Positions 24,485 to 35,489 are shown, numbered from the stretch's first letter. The stretch is DNA of 64,000 bases from Nesterenkonia sp. E16_10 (GCF_017347085.1 NZ_JADPSA010000022.1:1-64000); one strand, 5' to 3'. Notes: generated by a model not told the origin, from the sequence alone. Numbers and translations are program-made.

Positions 24485-27400
24485 CGGGCCACCCCCGCGG
24501 AGGTCTCGCCGTGGATGCCGTGGGCGGTGGTGGTGGCGCGCTGGCCCTCACGTTCGCTGCGAACATCGATCTCCGAGCCGAGGCTGCGCAGGATGTCCAC
24601 GATCAGGCCGATGACCACCAGGTAGACCCCGAGGTCGAAGAGGATCGCCGAGACGAAGTGATGCTCGCCGAGGATCGGGAGCGTGAGGTAGAAGTCGAAG
24701 GACTGGAAGGCCTGCCCGCCGGCGATCAGCGGGGTGAGGCCGGTGAAGCAGGCGATCGCCAGACCCCAGCCCATCAGGGCGCCGGCGGAGAACGGGATCG
24801 CGGCCTCGAGCTCGTAGCGCCCGCCCGCCAGGTAGCGCAGCACGAACGCCAGACCGGCCAGCAGGCCGCCGGCGAACCCGCCGCCCGGCAGATTATGTCC
24901 AGCCAGCAGCAGGTAGAGCGAGATCATGATGATGCCGTGGAACATCAACCGAGTGACCACCTCGAAGACGATGCTGCGGTGCTCCGGAGCGACGGTGCGC
25001 CCGGCCACCAGCCAGGCCTCGCGGGCCACGGTGGCGAAGGAGCGGGCGACCTGGATCTCGCGGACCTGGCGCGGGGAGAGCGCCTTGTCCGAGAGCACCC
25101 GTCCCACGGTGCCGCTGGGGACCTCGTGCAGCTCTCGGCGCTGCACGTCGCGGCGCTTCACGAAGATCAGTGAAGCGACGCCGGTCGCCGCGGCCGCGAG
25201 CACGGTGATCTCACCGAAGGTGTCCCAGACCCTGATGTCCACCAGGGTGACATTGACGATGTTCGCGCCCTGTCCGACCTCGTAGGCCATCCACGGATAC
25301 TCCACGGAGACCGGATCGGCGGAGCGGGCGTTCATCGCCATCACCGTGACTGCCATCATCACCGCGCCGAAGCCGATGCCCAGGGCCGCGCGGCCGAACT
25401 TGAATCGGGTGGGGCTCTGGGTCCAGATCCCTGCCGGGAGGCTGCGCAGCGCCAGGACGAAGACCACCAGCACGATGGACTCCACCAGCAGCAGGGTCAG
25501 CGCCAGGTCCGGGGCGCCCTGCAGGGCGAAGATCCCGGCGATGCCCCAGCCGCAGAGTGAGACCATCAGCACCGCCATGAAGCGTTTGGGCGCCCAGATC
25601 GCACCGGAGGCACCGGCCAGGATGATCAGAGCCAGCACCACCTGCAGCGGCTGTTCGGCGATGATGAAGGAGTCCAGCATCCACCGGTCGGTCACCCCGG
25701 CGCCTCCGGGGGCGCCGAAGACCACCACGCTGAGCGGGACCACGGTCGCCACGGCGAGGATGATGAACAGGTACCAGCCCAGCGCGCCGCGCTGGGTCCG
25801 CGCGGTGACCCAGGAGGAGAGCATGTCGACCCCCCGGACCGAGGCCCGGTAGCCGCGCTCGGCGTCGAGCACCGGTGGCACCTTGGCCTGCAGGCGGGCG
25901 AAGGGTTCCCGGGTGCGGAAGAGCAGATAGCCGAGCACCCAGGTCAGCACGGAGAGCCCCAGCACCGGGGTCAGCCCGTGCCAGAGCGCGAGATAGGTCG
26001 GTTCGACCGCCGGATCCACCGGAGCGAACAAGGTGGCCCAGGGTTCCACCAGCGCCTGCACCGGCTGGGGGAACAGCGCCAGCCCCACCGTGATCGCCGC
26101 CAGGATCATCGGCGCGGCCAGGAAGACCCGCGGCACCGGGCCCTTGAACACGATCGGCGCCAAGGAGGCCCCGGAGGTCTCTCGTTTGGTGGCGAAGGCA
26201 CCCCAGAGGAACCGGGCGGAGTAGGCCACGGTCAGCGCGGAGCCCAGCACCACGCCGATCAGCACCAGCCAGCCCCAGATCAGCGGCGATCCTTCGCCGC
26301 TGGCCTCCGCGTAGCCGAAGAAGGACTCGAAGACGACCTCCTTGGCCACGAAGCCGAAGAGCGGTGGCAGCCCGGCCATCGAGGCGGTGCTGATCAGCGC
26401 GACGATGAACAGCGGGCGCTGGGTGCGGGCCAGACCGGAGAGCTTGCGCAGGTCACGGGTGCCGGACTGGTGGTCGATGATCCCGACGACCATGAACAGC
26501 GCGGCCTTGAACAACCCGTGGGCCAGCAGCATCGTCAGGCCGGCGAGCGCCGCGTCCTCGGTGCCCAGCCCGTTGATCATGATCAGGAAGCCCAGCTGGG
26601 AGACCGTGCCGTAGGCGAGCACCAGCTTGATGTCGGTCTGGCGCAGCGCCCGCCAGGCGCCGACCAGCATGGTCAGCAGCCCGAGCCCGAGCACCAGCGG
26701 CAGCCAGAAGCTGGTCTCGGAGAAGCCCGGAGCGAACCGGGCCACCAGGTAGACCCCGGCCTTGACCATCGCGGCGGCATGCAGATACGCCGAGACCGGG
26801 GTCGGCGCGGCCATCGCGGCAGGCAGCCAGAAGTGGAACGGGACCAGCGCGGATTTCGAGAGCGCACCGAGCAGGACCAGCACCACCGCGATGTCCACCG
26901 CGGTCGCCGTGGCCGGGTCGGAGGTCAGGTCCGGGGCGGCGGCGAGGATCTCGGAGAGCCGGTAGCTTCCGGCCAGCTGGCCCAGCCAGAGCAGGCCCAC
27001 CAGCATCGCCAGGCCGCCGAAGGTGGTCACCAGCAGGGCCTGGATCGCGGAGCGGCGGGCGTAGATCCGGTGCGCGGAGAAGCCGATCAGCAGGAAGGAC
27101 AGGATCGTGGTGAGCTCCCAGAACACGAAGAGCATCACCAGGTCATCGGCGAGCACCAGGCCCAGCATCGAGGCGGCGAAGGCGAAGAGCTCCGCGGCGA
27201 AGGGACCTGCGGCGCGCTCGGAGGCGGAGAAGTAGCGAGCGCAGTAGAGCATCACCAGGGCGCCGACGCCGAGGATCAGCACCGACATGGCCAGCCCCAG
27301 GGCGTCGATCCGGAACGCGAGCTCCACGCCGAACTGCGGAATCCACTCGATCACCTCGGCCGGTGGGGCGTTGGGCGCCCCGATGCCGGCGGCCTGATCG

Positions 27401-27555
27401 GCCTCCAGCACGGCGGGGACGTAGCTGAGGATCGCGAACATGGCCACGGCCAGGACCGCGGCGAGGAAGAAGAAGGTGCGGCGGCCGAACCGGTGGAACA
27501 GGAAGGGGGTCAGGACGCTGAGCGAGAACAGCACAGCCAGCATCCCAATGATCAT
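24481..27555 (-). CDS. mnhA: Mrp antiporter subunit A fused to B
   Basis: 1024 residues from the ATG at 27555, which has AGGAG 8 bases upstream; upstream in-frame starts at 27582 and 27597 are possible. Residues 1-600 resemble NuoL with the conserved Glu in FVFWELTTILSFLLIGF and Lys in LSKSALVPFHFWLPAAM. The MbhD/MbhE-like part follows (ALQGAPDLALTLLLVES), then a C-terminal MnhB domain (HNLPGGGFAGGLLAG). The fused A-B subunit is usual in actinobacteria. First gene of the A-C-D-E-F-G operon, divergent from the MFS gene. Confidence 0.94.
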   Translation of the reverse strand: MIIGMLAVLFSLSVLTPFLFHRFGRRTFFFLAAVLAVAMFAILSYVPAVLEADQAAGIGAPNAPPAEVIEWIPQFGVELAFRIDALGLAMSVLILGVGALVMLYCARYFSASERAAGPFAAELFAFAASMLGLVLADDLVMLFVFWELTTILSFLLIGFSAHRIYARRSAIQALLVTTFGGLAMLVGLLWLGQLAGSYRLSEILAAAPDLTSDPATATAVDIAVVLVLLGALSKSALVPFHFWLPAAMAAPTPVSAYLHAAAMVKAGVYLVARFAPGFSETSFWLPLVLGLGLLTMLVGAWRALRQTDIKLVLAYGTVSQLGFLIMINGLGTEDAALAGLTMLLAHGLFKAALFMVVGIIDHQSGTRDLRKLSGLARTQRPLFIVALISTASMAGLPPLFGFVAKEVVFESFFGYAEASGEGSPLIWGWLVLIGVVLGSALTVAYSARFLWGAFATKRETSGASLAPIVFKGPVPRVFLAAPMILAAITVGLALFPQPVQALVEPWATLFAPVDPAVEPTYLALWHGLTPVLGLSVLTWVLGYLLFRTREPFARLQAKVPPVLDAERGYRASVRGVDMLSSWVTARTQRGALGWYLFIILAVATVVPLSVVVFGAPGGAGVTDRWMLDSFIIAEQPLQVVLALIILAGASGAIWAPKRFMAVLMVSLCGWGIAGIFALQGAPDLALTLLLVESIVLVVFVLALRSLPAGIWTQSPTRFKFGRAALGIGFGAVMMAVTVMAMNARSADPVSVEYPWMAYEVGQGANIVNVTLVDIRVWDTFGEITVLAAAATGVASLIFVKRRDVQRRELHEVPSGTVGRVLSDKALSPRQVREIQVARSFATVAREAWLVAGRTVAPEHRSIVFEVVTRLMFHGIIMISLYLLLAGHNLPGGGFAGGLLAGLAFVLRYLAGGRYELEAAIPFSAGALMGWGLAIACFTGLTPLIAGGQAFQSFDFYLTLPILGEHHFVSAILFDLGVYLVVIGLIVDILRSLGSEIDVRSEREGQRATTTAHGIHGETSAGVAR

Positions 27556-27670
27556 GTACCCCGCTCCTCTCCAGTCATCCATGCCTCGCTCGCCCAACGG
27601 CGAGTTCCTGAATCCAGGTTCTGCGGCGGCAATCCCCTCAATGTTAACAAACCAGGGTTACTATGCCGCA

Positions 27671-29044
27671 ATGAGCACCAGTGAGCCCGCCGCGGGCACC
27701 GTCCTCGAGCCGTTGAAGAAGCGGCTCATCGCGGTCTGGAGCCTGTGGAGCTGGGGCAACGCCACCGTGAGCGCGGTGATGGTCACCTTCGTCTTCGGCA
27801 CCTACATCGCTGACGCGGTCGGGCCCGGCGGGCAGGGCACGCAGTATCTGACCACCGCGAACACCATCGCCGGGCTGATCATCGCGCTCACCGCGCCGGT
27901 GATCGGGCAGCGCGCGGACAACGGAGGCCGACGACGTCGCTGGCTCGCCCTCAACACGCTGATCGTCATCGCGCTGGTCGCCGCCTGCTTCTTCGTGAAG
28001 CCGGACCAGGCCTACCTGGTCCTGGGGGTGACCCTGATGGCCACGATGACGCTCTTCGATGAGTTCGCGAACCTGAACTACAACTCGATGATCACCGATA
28101 TCGCAGACTCCCCGCGGATGGGCCGGGTCTCGGGCATCGGCTGGGGCTCCGGGTATCTGGGCGGCATCGCGATCCTGGCCATCGTCTACTTCGGGCTGGT
28201 CGCCGGGGAGCCGCCACACTTGTTCGGGCTCGGCGAGGACGAGATGGTCAATGTCCGGGCGGTGGCGCTGGTGGCGGCCGCCTGGTTCCTGATCTTCTCG
28301 CTGCCGCTGCTGCTGACGCCGCTGAAGACCGCGGATCAGGAGGTGGTGCAGGACCGGGTCAGCATCCTAGAGTCCTACCGCCGACTCATCGGGCTGGTGA
28401 TCGGGCTCTGGCGCGAGGACCGGAACACCTTCTGGTTCCTGGTCTCCTCGGCGATCTACCGCGACGGGCTCTCTGCGGTGTTCACCTACGGCGCGATCCT
28501 GGGCGTCACGGTCTTCGGATTCACCACCTCCGACATCCTGCTCTTCGGCATCGCCGGGAACGTGGCGGCCGCGCTGGGTGCGTTCATCGGGGGCTGGTTC
28601 GATGACCGGGTCGGTCCGCGCCGGGTGATCGCCACCTGTGTGACCGCGCTGATCCTCACCGCCGGGCTCCTGTGCTTCCTCGATGTGGAGCGCAGCCTCG
28701 GCGGCCTCGTGATCACCCCGACGAGCGCCTTCTGGGTCTTCGGGCTGATGCTCTGCGTGTTCGTGGGCCCGGCCCAGTCCTCCTCGCGGGCCTTCCTGGC
28801 CCGGCTGGCTCCGCCGAGCAGGGCCGGGGAGCTCTTCGGGCTCTACGCCACGGCCGGGCGCAGCGTGTCCTTCCTGACCCCGGGGCTGATCGCGCTGCTG
28901 CTGTTCAGCGCCGGCGGCAGCGATAAGGCGATCATCCTCGGCGTGGTGGTGATCCTGAGCATCGGCCTGGCCACCCTGACGCTGGTGCACAACCCCACCG
29001 GTCCGGCGAAGATGCGTGAGCACCGGGTGCGCGTCGGCAGCTGA
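27671..29044 (+). CDS. MFS transporter, UMF1/Atg22-like
   Basis: 457 residues with 12 predicted membrane helices. LWSWGNATVSAVMVTFVFGTY at the N-terminus and the central FTYGAILGVTVFG resemble the UMF1 (Atg22-like) group of major-facilitator proteins. Substrate unknown; eukaryotic Atg22 exports amino acids. TACTAT (27659-27664) ends 6 bases before the ATG, a leaderless pattern, so the longer frame starting at 27440 is rejected. Divergent from the mrp operon, convergent with dcd. Confidence 0.87.
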   Translation: MSTSEPAAGTVLEPLKKRLIAVWSLWSWGNATVSAVMVTFVFGTYIADAVGPGGQGTQYLTTANTIAGLIIALTAPVIGQRADNGGRRRRWLALNTLIVIALVAACFFVKPDQAYLVLGVTLMATMTLFDEFANLNYNSMITDIADSPRMGRVSGIGWGSGYLGGIAILAIVYFGLVAGEPPHLFGLGEDEMVNVRAVALVAAAWFLIFSLPLLLTPLKTADQEVVQDRVSILESYRRLIGLVIGLWREDRNTFWFLVSSAIYRDGLSAVFTYGAILGVTVFGFTTSDILLFGIAGNVAAALGAFIGGWFDDRVGPRRVIATCVTALILTAGLLCFLDVERSLGGLVITPTSAFWVFGLMLCVFVGPAQSSSRAFLARLAPPSRAGELFGLYATAGRSVSFLTPGLIALLLFSAGGSDKAIILGVVVILSIGLATLTLVHNPTGPAKMREHRVRVGS

Positions 29045-29057
29045 GCGCGGGCGCGCT

Positions 29058-29101
29058 GGGCGCCCAGCGCCGCAGGTGCACGGGGCGCCCAGCGCCGCAG
29101 G
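29058..29101. repeat. Direct repeat at the 3' end of dcd
   Basis: GGGCGCCCAGCGCCGCAGG occurs at 29058-29076 and 29083-29101 (25-base period) between the convergent MFS and dcd genes, touching the dcd stop. Each unit also contains the palindrome GGGCGCCC and may fold as part of a terminator. Confidence 0.75.
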
Positions 29102-29105
29102 CGCG

Positions 29106-29684
29106 CTACCTGATGATCGTGCGGTGGAAGTTCTCGTGGCTGCGCGAGGCCGTGGGCCCGCGCTGGCCCTGGTAGCGAGACTGGTGCGCACCGGAGCCGT
29201 AGCCGTGCTCGGCGGGAGAGCTCAGCCGGAAGAAGCAGAGCTGACCGATCTTGGACCCGGGCCACAGCTTGATCGGCAGCGTGGCCATATTGGAGAGCTC
29301 CAGAGTGACCTGTCCGGAGAAGCCGGGGTCGATGAACCCCGCGGTGGAGTGGGTCAGCAGTCCCAGCCGGCCCAGCGAGCTCTTGCCCTCCAGGCGGGCC
29401 GCGACGTCCTCGGGCAGGGTGACCGACTCGTAGGTGGCGCCGAGCACGAACTCCCCGGGATGCAGGATGAAGGGCTCCTCGGGATCCACCTCCACCAGCC
29501 GAGTCAGCTCTGGCTGGTCCGCCGCGGGATCGATGTGGGCGTATTTGTGGTTGTCGAACAGCCGGAACATCCGTTCCAGGCGGACGTCCACGCTTGAGGG
29601 TTGGATCATCGAGAGCTCCAGCGGGTCCAGCTTGATCCGCTCGGCGTCGATCTCGGCTCGGATGTCTCGATCAGATAGCAGCAC
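29106..29684 (-). CDS. dcd: dCTP deaminase, probably bifunctional dCTP deaminase/dUTPase
   Basis: 192 residues from the GTG at 29684 ([16 protein letters not shown]). The nucleotide-binding and catalytic segment [26 protein letters not shown] holds the catalytic Glu-equivalent region and trimer contacts. Length and motifs match the DCD-DUT type described in Mycobacterium tuberculosis, which turns dCTP into dUMP directly. The much longer frame upstream of 29684 runs through the divergent SseB gene and is not real. TATTTT ends 6 bases before the GTG. Confidence 0.92.
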   Translation of the reverse strand: MLLSDRDIRAEIDAERIKLDPLELSMIQPSSVDVRLERMFRLFDNHKYAHIDPAADQPELTRLVEVDPEEPFILHPGEFVLGATYESVTLPEDVAARLEGKSSLGRLGLLTHSTAGFIDPGFSGQVTLELSNMATLPIKLWPGSKIGQLCFFRLSSPAEHGYGSGAHQSRYQGQRGPTASRSHENFHRTIIR

Positions 29685-29783
29685 CTGCCCAAAATACCCC
29701 AGCGTCGCGTCGGCGGAGATGATCGGAGACGAGGTGGGCCTGCTCGCATTGCATTCTGCGCGCGTCCATGATCGCGTAGAGGC

Positions 29784-30251
29784 ATGACCGAGACACCCAA
29801 CACTCAGCCAGAACAGACACCCGCCGCCGAGACCACCGCCGAGCAGGTCGGTTCCGCCGCCACGCTTGAGCAGGTTCTCATCGAGGGCCGGGACGGCAAG
29901 GCCCAGGCCGGCGAGATCATCCGCGCCTTCCTGACCAGCAGCGTCTACTTCCTCAGCCCCGAGGAGGTCAGCGATGAGACCGGTTCGGTGAACCCGCTCA
30001 CGCTGCAGGACAACGAGGGCAACCCGCTGATCGCGCTGTTCAGCACCACCGGGAACATCCCCGAGGACTATAAGGAGCACGCTCCGCATGCCGTGGAGGC
30101 CCCCGGAGTCGCGATCGTGCAGTCCATCACCGGCGCCGGCATCATGATCGACGCCGGCCAGGAGCACGGGTTCCAGATCTCCGCGGAAGGTGTGGAGCGG
30201 ATCCGCACCGACTTCATCAGCCCCGCCGAGGACGCCGAAGCCCAGCAATGA
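29784..30251 (+). CDS. SseB-domain protein
   Basis: 155 residues. After a disordered Thr/Glu/Gln-rich N-terminus comes an SseB N-terminal domain: [14 protein letters not shown], then [13 protein letters not shown] and a Gly-rich [21 protein letters not shown]. SseB proteins are common in actinobacteria without a settled function. Divergent from dcd with a short spacer. Confidence 0.8.
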   Translation: MTETPNTQPEQTPAAETTAEQVGSAATLEQVLIEGRDGKAQAGEIIRAFLTSSVYFLSPEEVSDETGSVNPLTLQDNEGNPLIALFSTTGNIPEDYKEHAPHAVEAPGVAIVQSITGAGIMIDAGQEHGFQISAEGVERIRTDFISPAEDAEAQQ

Positions 30252-30341
30252 GCTGATCTCCGTTGAGTGGCAGCGCCGGGCTCACCCCGGACCGGGTTAC
30301 AGTGATGAGCTGAACCTGCCGGACGAGCCGCAAGGAGTGAC

Positions 30342-31304
30342 ATGGGCGCGGTCCTCTCCGGCTTCACCATCATCTGGCTGATCATCGGGGTCGGCTGGAT
30401 CATCGGCAGGTTCCGGGTCCTGGGCCCCGACGCGCGCGTGGTGATGAGCCGGGTCGCGTTCTTCGTCGCCTCCCCCTGCCTGCTCTTCGTCACCATCTCC
30501 GAGTCCTCGCTGCGCGAGGTGCTCGGCCCGCAGTTCGCGATCGCCACGATCGGAGCGCTGCTGAGCCTGGTGGTCTTCATCCTGCTCGGACGCTTCCTGC
30601 TGCTCAAGGGTCGCGCGGGCTCCGATCTGATGATCGGCGGAATGAGCGGCTCGCTGGTCAACGGTGCGAACCTCGGCTTCCCGATCGCTGCCTATGTGCT
30701 CGGCGACGTCGCGCTCGCCGCGCCGATCATCATGTTCCAGCTGGCGATCTACACGCCCATCTACGTCACTGCGCTGGACCTGCTCACCCGCGACCAGGGC
30801 ACGACCACGAAGGTGCGGCCGCGGCCACGGATCTCGGCGGTGCGCAGCATCGGACAGTCGGCGGTGAACCCGATGATCATCGGAGCCGGCCTGGGCCTGA
30901 TCTTCTCCTGGCAGGAGCTGCGCTTCCCCACCCCGGTGCAGGAGGCCATCGAGCTGCTCGCCGGAGCCTCGATCCCGCTGATGCTGCTGGCCTTCGGTCT
31001 CTCCCTGGTGGGCAGCCGGCCGCTGGACCGGGCCACCGGACGACGTCGTGACGTGTTCCTCGCCGCCGCCCTGAAACTGGTCCTGCACCCAGTGCTGGCC
31101 TGGCTGCTCGCGGCGTTCGTCTTCGGACTCGAGGACCATCAGGTGCTGGTCGCCGTGGTCATGGCGGCCCTGCCCACGGCACAGAACGTCCTGGTCACGG
31201 CCGTGCGCTATCAGACCGGTGAGGTCATCGCCCGCGACACGGTGCTGCTGACCACCATCGCGGCGATCCCCACCGTGGTGCTGGTCGCGGCGCTCCTGGG
31301 CTGA
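30342..31304 (+). CDS. AEC-family permease (auxin efflux carrier-like)
   Basis: 320 residues, about 10 membrane helices in two halves of five. SPCLLFVTISES in the first half and MAALPTAQNVLVTAVRY in the second are typical of bacterial AEC proteins, which carry malate, malonate or other carboxylates. The ATG has AAGGAG upstream. No neighbouring enzyme points to a substrate. Confidence 0.87.
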   Translation: MGAVLSGFTIIWLIIGVGWIIGRFRVLGPDARVVMSRVAFFVASPCLLFVTISESSLREVLGPQFAIATIGALLSLVVFILLGRFLLLKGRAGSDLMIGGMSGSLVNGANLGFPIAAYVLGDVALAAPIIMFQLAIYTPIYVTALDLLTRDQGTTTKVRPRPRISAVRSIGQSAVNPMIIGAGLGLIFSWQELRFPTPVQEAIELLAGASIPLMLLAFGLSLVGSRPLDRATGRRRDVFLAAALKLVLHPVLAWLLAAFVFGLEDHQVLVAVVMAALPTAQNVLVTAVRYQTGEVIARDTVLLTTIAAIPTVVLVAALLG

Positions 31305-31345
31305 ACCGCCCGGCGCCCGGGCCGGTGGTTGCTACGCTGATCCCT

Positions 31346-32428
31346 ATGTCGCAGGCCCATCACTCCGCCCCGCCGCCCCCACCGGAGGCGGCCGAGCACC
31401 GGCGCTCCCACCGCGGACTGCTGGTGGCCTGGGCGGCCGCGCTGGTCATGGCACTGGCGGCCGGCGGCGTCGCGATCTGGCAGGTCAGCGAGAAGATCTA
31501 CACCCCCGGCCACACCGCGCAGGAGTACTGGGACTCGATCACGCGAGGCAGCGGATCCGAGGCGCTGGGGTTCTTCGATCCTGCGGCGCTCGACGCCACA
31601 GAGACCGACCCGGTGGACAGCGTCCTGCTCGACGGCGAAGCGCTCGCGCGCAGCACCGCCGGCGTCGAGAACCCCCGGTTCGGGCAGACCACGGACGCGC
31701 AGGCCCGAGCGGTGATGCAGTTCGAGGTCGAGGGTGAGTCCTTCGAGACCCGGCTGCCCATGGCCGCGCCGCGAAACACGCTGGCCTTCTTCCCGGACTG
31801 GGAGCTCACGACGGCCTCGATGAGTCAGCTGCAGATCGATGTGCCCGGCGCCGCCGCCGGCGGCATCGCACAGATCACCGTGAACGGCGAGCCGGTGAAC
31901 CTCGAGGAGGATTCCGTCAGGCTGCGCAGCTACGTCCCGGCGGTGGTGGAGGTCGCCGTGGAGAGCGAATGGCTGGTCGGTCGCTCACGGTACGTGGTGG
32001 TCCAGGAGGGTGGTGCAGACGGCGAGCAGAGTGAGGCCGCAGAGCCCCACCAGATCACCCTGGAGCTCGAGGCCTCCGAGGCCGCCCAGACGATGCTCCG
32101 CGAAGAGGTCCAGACCTACCTCGACGGCTGCGCCGAGCAACAGGTGCTGATGCCCGCTGGCTGCCCGATGGGCATCAACACCCCCAACCAGGTGGTCACC
32201 GAGTCCATCCGGTGGAACATGCCCGAGCCGGATGAGCTCACCCTGGACTTCGACGAGGAGGGCTGGGATGCCGCCGAGACCGACATGGCGGCCACCGTCA
32301 GCTTCGACTCGCGGCACTTCCACGACGGCGCCGCGCTCGAGGAGAGCCACCAGGTCGAGTTCGGCCTGAACATCGCGGTGGGCGCCAGCGGCGAAGAGCT
32401 GATCGTCGCGGTCTCCGGCTCCGATTGA
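31346..32428 (+). CDS. Membrane-anchored extracytoplasmic protein, unknown function
   Basis: 360 residues. A short Pro-rich cytoplasmic part, one transmembrane helix (LLVAWAAALVMALAAGGVAI, about residues 27-46) and an acidic extracellular domain. Two cysteines in DGCAEQQVLMPAGCPMG are close enough for a disulfide. The layout is common among actinobacterial conserved hypothetical membrane proteins. TACGCT (31333-31338) ends 7 bases before the ATG. No family is named. Confidence 0.8.
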   Translation: MSQAHHSAPPPPPEAAEHRRSHRGLLVAWAAALVMALAAGGVAIWQVSEKIYTPGHTAQEYWDSITRGSGSEALGFFDPAALDATETDPVDSVLLDGEALARSTAGVENPRFGQTTDAQARAVMQFEVEGESFETRLPMAAPRNTLAFFPDWELTTASMSQLQIDVPGAAAGGIAQITVNGEPVNLEEDSVRLRSYVPAVVEVAVESEWLVGRSRYVVVQEGGADGEQSEAAEPHQITLELEASEAAQTMLREEVQTYLDGCAEQQVLMPAGCPMGINTPNQVVTESIRWNMPEPDELTLDFDEEGWDAAETDMAATVSFDSRHFHDGAALEESHQVEFGLNIAVGASGEELIVAVSGSD

Positions 32429-32451
32429 CCCGAACGGTAGACTCTGGCCCT

Positions 32452-35007
32452 GTGGCTGCCCAGAAGACTGCGATCCGCGACCCCGCGGAGACGAGGTCTG
32501 CAGTGGACCCCAAGACGCTCGAGGCCGCCGGGCTGAACTCGGTCCAGGTGCTGGAACGCAACCGGCTGGGCCTCGCGAATGTCCAGCCGCGCACCACCTC
32601 GCGTTCGATCACCGACATCCTGCGCACCCATCTGATGACGCTGTTCAATCTCATCATCGGGCTCTGCGCGCTCGCGATCATCCTGCTGGGACGCTGGCTG
32701 GACCTGCTCTTCGCCGTCGCCGCGGTGGCCAACGTGTTCATCGGGCTCTTTCAGGAGTACAGCGCGAAGCGCAAGCTCGATGCCATCGCGCTGCTGCACC
32801 AGGACGAGGTGCGGGTGCTGCGCGATGGGATGCTCCTGCAGATCCACCGTGAGCAGATCGTGCTCGACGACGTGGTCGAGCTGCACCGCGGCGACGAGAT
32901 CCCCGCCGACGGCGAGGTGCTGCGCGCCGAGGGACTCGACGTGGACGAGTCGATGCTCACCGGAGAGTCCGACGCCGTGGCCAAGCGCCGCGATGACCGG
33001 CTCCTCTCCGGGACCGCCGTGGTGGCCGGATCCGGCAGGTTCCGGGTGACCGCCGTCGGCGAGCGGGCCCATGCGGTGCGGCTGGCCACTGAGGCCAAGC
33101 GCTATCAGAAGATCAATTCGGAGCTGCGCCGCGCGATGGAGAAGATCGCGTTCTGGCTCTCGATGGTGCTGGTGCCCATCGTCGCAGTGGTGCTCAACGG
33201 CCAGATGCAGGCCTTCGGCGGCTGGAGCGCCGCCTGGGAGTCGGGCCAGTGGCGGGACGCGCTGGTCACCGCGGTGTCCTCGGTGACCGCGATGGTCCCG
33301 CAGGGGCTGGCCCTGATGACCACCATCGCCTTCGCCGTGGCCGCCGTGAAGCTCTCCCGGGAGAACGTGCTGCTGCAGGAGCAGCCGGCCGTGGAGATCC
33401 TCGCCCGGGTCGACGTGGTCTGCCTGGACAAGACCGGCACGCTGACCGACGGGACCATCGCGTTCCACCGGGCCACCGCGCTGAGCCCACGGGGACTGCC
33501 GGCCCCCGCCCGCCGCGACCCGGAGTCCACCGCCCTGGAGGGGACCCGGGAGTGGGAGCAGGTGCTGGCCTTCTTCGGCGCCGATGAGGGCGCGAACGCC
33601 ACCGCGGCCGCGCTGCGCGCGCCCTACAGCGCGCTGCCCCGGCACCGGGCGGCCAGCCAGGTCCAGTTCTCCTCGGCCCGGCGCTTCTCCGCGGTGAGCT
33701 TCGCCGCGGACGCGGGCGGGCTGGCCGGGCACTGGGTGCTGGGCGCCCCGGAGATCCTGCGCGGCGACGCCACCGATCCGCAGGTGCACACGGAGGCGCT
33801 GCTGCGCCGCACCGATGAGCTCTCCAGCCGCGGCCTGCGCACGATGCTGCTGGCCCATGCGCCGCTGGACGGTCCGATCCTTCCCGGCGGCACCGGGCCG
33901 CTGGGCCGCGGGCAGCGGCTGCCGCATGGACTCGTCCCGGTGGCGCTGCTGACCTTCAAGGAGAACGTGCGCCCCGAGGCTCACGCCACGCTGGAGTATT
34001 TCCGCGAACAGAACATCGCGCTGAAGGTGATCTCCGGGGACTCCCCCAAGACCGCGGCCGCGGTGGCCCGCGAGGTGGGCATGGTCATCGAGGGCGATGC
34101 CGTGGATGCCTCCACGCTCACCGGAGATCCCGCGGCGCTGCGCGAGATGCTGGAGCACCACTCGGTGTTCGGCCGAGTCTCCCCCGAGCAGAAGCGCACC
34201 ATGGTGGAGGCGCTGAAGGCGGCCGGGCACGTGGTCGCGATGACCGGGGACGGGGTCAACGACGCGCTGGCCATGAAGAAGGCCGACCTGGGGATCGCCA
34301 TGGGCGACGGCGCACCGGCCACCAAGGCCGTGTCACGGATGGTGCTGCTGGACGGGCGCTTCGACCGGCTTCCCTCGGTGCTGGAACAGGGCCGCAAGGT
34401 CATCGCCAACACCGAGCGGGTGGCGCACCTGTTCCTGTCCAAGACCGCCTATGCGATCCTGCTCGGGCTGATCTACGGACTGCTGTTCTGGGAGTTCCCG
34501 TTCCTTCCGCGTCAGTTCTCGACCGTGGACTTCCTGATGATCGGGTTTCCGGCGTTCTTCCTGGCTCTGATACCCAATCCGCGGCGCTACCGCCCGGGGT
34601 TCCTGCGCCGCTCGCTGTACTTCTCGCTGCCGAGCGCGATCGCGATCGTGCTCGCCGTGGTCACGGTCAGCGCCTTCGGCCGCTACCTGCAGGAACCCGC
34701 GGCGGCGATCCAGACGGCGGCCACGCTGTGCCTGACCGCGGTGGGACTCTGGGTGCTCAACATGGCGCTGCGCCCGCTGACCTGGCCCCGGGTGGCTCTG
34801 ATCGGGTCCATGTATCTGCTCCTCGCCGCGGTGCTGCTGGTCCCGATCTCCCAGCAGTACCACCTCTTCGCGATGCCCTCGGCAGAGCTGCTGACGGTCG
34901 CGCTGATCTCCAGCATCCTGGGCTGCGGGCTCGTCGAGGTCGGGAGCCGGGCGGTCACCGCGCTGACCCAGCGCCGTGCCGAGCCCGGGAATACCGAGCC
35001 CGGCTAG
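32452..35007 (+). CDS. P-type cation-transporting ATPase, CtpE/P2-like
   Basis: 851 residues from the GTG at 32452 (TAGACT -10 at 32438-32443; an in-frame TTG at 32425 is the alternative). Features are the actuator TGES (in [10 protein letters not shown]), the phosphorylation site DKTGTLT near residue 326, and the hinge [17 protein letters not shown] near 600. The transmembrane-4 ion motif reads MVPQGLA instead of the PEGL common in P2 pumps. The C-terminal membrane bundle includes [11 protein letters not shown]. No heavy-metal domain or CPC motif, so a Ca2+, Mg2+ or similar pump is likely; CtpE of mycobacteria is the nearest named group I can suggest. Confidence 0.87.
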   Translation: MAAQKTAIRDPAETRSAVDPKTLEAAGLNSVQVLERNRLGLANVQPRTTSRSITDILRTHLMTLFNLIIGLCALAIILLGRWLDLLFAVAAVANVFIGLFQEYSAKRKLDAIALLHQDEVRVLRDGMLLQIHREQIVLDDVVELHRGDEIPADGEVLRAEGLDVDESMLTGESDAVAKRRDDRLLSGTAVVAGSGRFRVTAVGERAHAVRLATEAKRYQKINSELRRAMEKIAFWLSMVLVPIVAVVLNGQMQAFGGWSAAWESGQWRDALVTAVSSVTAMVPQGLALMTTIAFAVAAVKLSRENVLLQEQPAVEILARVDVVCLDKTGTLTDGTIAFHRATALSPRGLPAPARRDPESTALEGTREWEQVLAFFGADEGANATAAALRAPYSALPRHRAASQVQFSSARRFSAVSFAADAGGLAGHWVLGAPEILRGDATDPQVHTEALLRRTDELSSRGLRTMLLAHAPLDGPILPGGTGPLGRGQRLPHGLVPVALLTFKENVRPEAHATLEYFREQNIALKVISGDSPKTAAAVAREVGMVIEGDAVDASTLTGDPAALREMLEHHSVFGRVSPEQKRTMVEALKAAGHVVAMTGDGVNDALAMKKADLGIAMGDGAPATKAVSRMVLLDGRFDRLPSVLEQGRKVIANTERVAHLFLSKTAYAILLGLIYGLLFWEFPFLPRQFSTVDFLMIGFPAFFLALIPNPRRYRPGFLRRSLYFSLPSAIAIVLAVVTVSAFGRYLQEPAAAIQTAATLCLTAVGLWVLNMALRPLTWPRVALIGSMYLLLAAVLLVPISQQYHLFAMPSAELLTVALISSILGCGLVEVGSRAVTALTQRRAEPGNTEPG

Positions 35008-35065
35008 GACGCTGGATAATGGACCAGGTGATGAGAACACTTCCTTCGTCGAAAGCGAGCCGAGC

Positions 35066-35488
35066 ATGCTGAGGACCGTCCTGGGCGGCAAGATCCACCG
35101 GGCCACCGTGACCCACGCGGACCTGCACTATGTGGGGTCCATCACCGTGGACACCGATCTGCTCGAGGCCGCCGGGATCGTCGAGGGTGAGAAGGTCCAG
35201 ATCGTCGACGTCACCAACGGCGCACGGCTGGAGACCTACACCATCGCTGGTCCACGCGGCTCCGGGGTCATCGGGATCAACGGCGCCGCCGCCCACCTGG
35301 TGGATCCAGGTGACCTGATCATCCTGATCTCCTATGTGATGCTCGACGCCGCCGAGCTCGCCGATCACCGCCCGAAGGTGGTGCATGTGAACGGCGAGAA
35401 CCGGATCGTCGAGCTGGGCCAGGACCCGGCCGAGCCGGTGCCCGGCGCGACGGACCAGCTGAACCCGCGCACCGCCGTCGTCGGCTGA
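35066..35488 (+). CDS. panD: Aspartate 1-decarboxylase
   Basis: 140 residues from the ATG at 35066. The self-cleavage site Gly-Ser is in [10 protein letters not shown] (Gly24-Ser25), which generates the pyruvoyl cofactor; [16 protein letters not shown] and [15 protein letters not shown] are diagnostic. The enzyme makes beta-alanine for pantothenate and CoA. The chain extends about 15 residues past the typical C-terminus. No other pan gene is adjacent. Confidence 0.95.
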   Translation: MLRTVLGGKIHRATVTHADLHYVGSITVDTDLLEAAGIVEGEKVQIVDVTNGARLETYTIAGPRGSGVIGINGAAAHLVDPGDLIILISYVMLDAAELADHRPKVVHVNGENRIVELGQDPAEPVPGATDQLNPRTAVVG

Positions 35489-35489
35489 A

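Noticed and set aside
25978-27684. 568-residue frame antisense to mnhA
   Set aside because: Shadow frame, low-complexity Gln/His/Arg composition, no ribosome site.
29685-30248. Extended dcd start upstream of 29684
   Set aside because: The extension is antisense to the SseB gene; the dCTP deaminase fold begins at LLSDRDI and a -10 lies 6 bases before that GTG.
32116-34230. 704-residue frame antisense to the P-type ATPase
   Set aside because: Shadow of a gene with all P-type motifs; crosses the boundary of two real genes.
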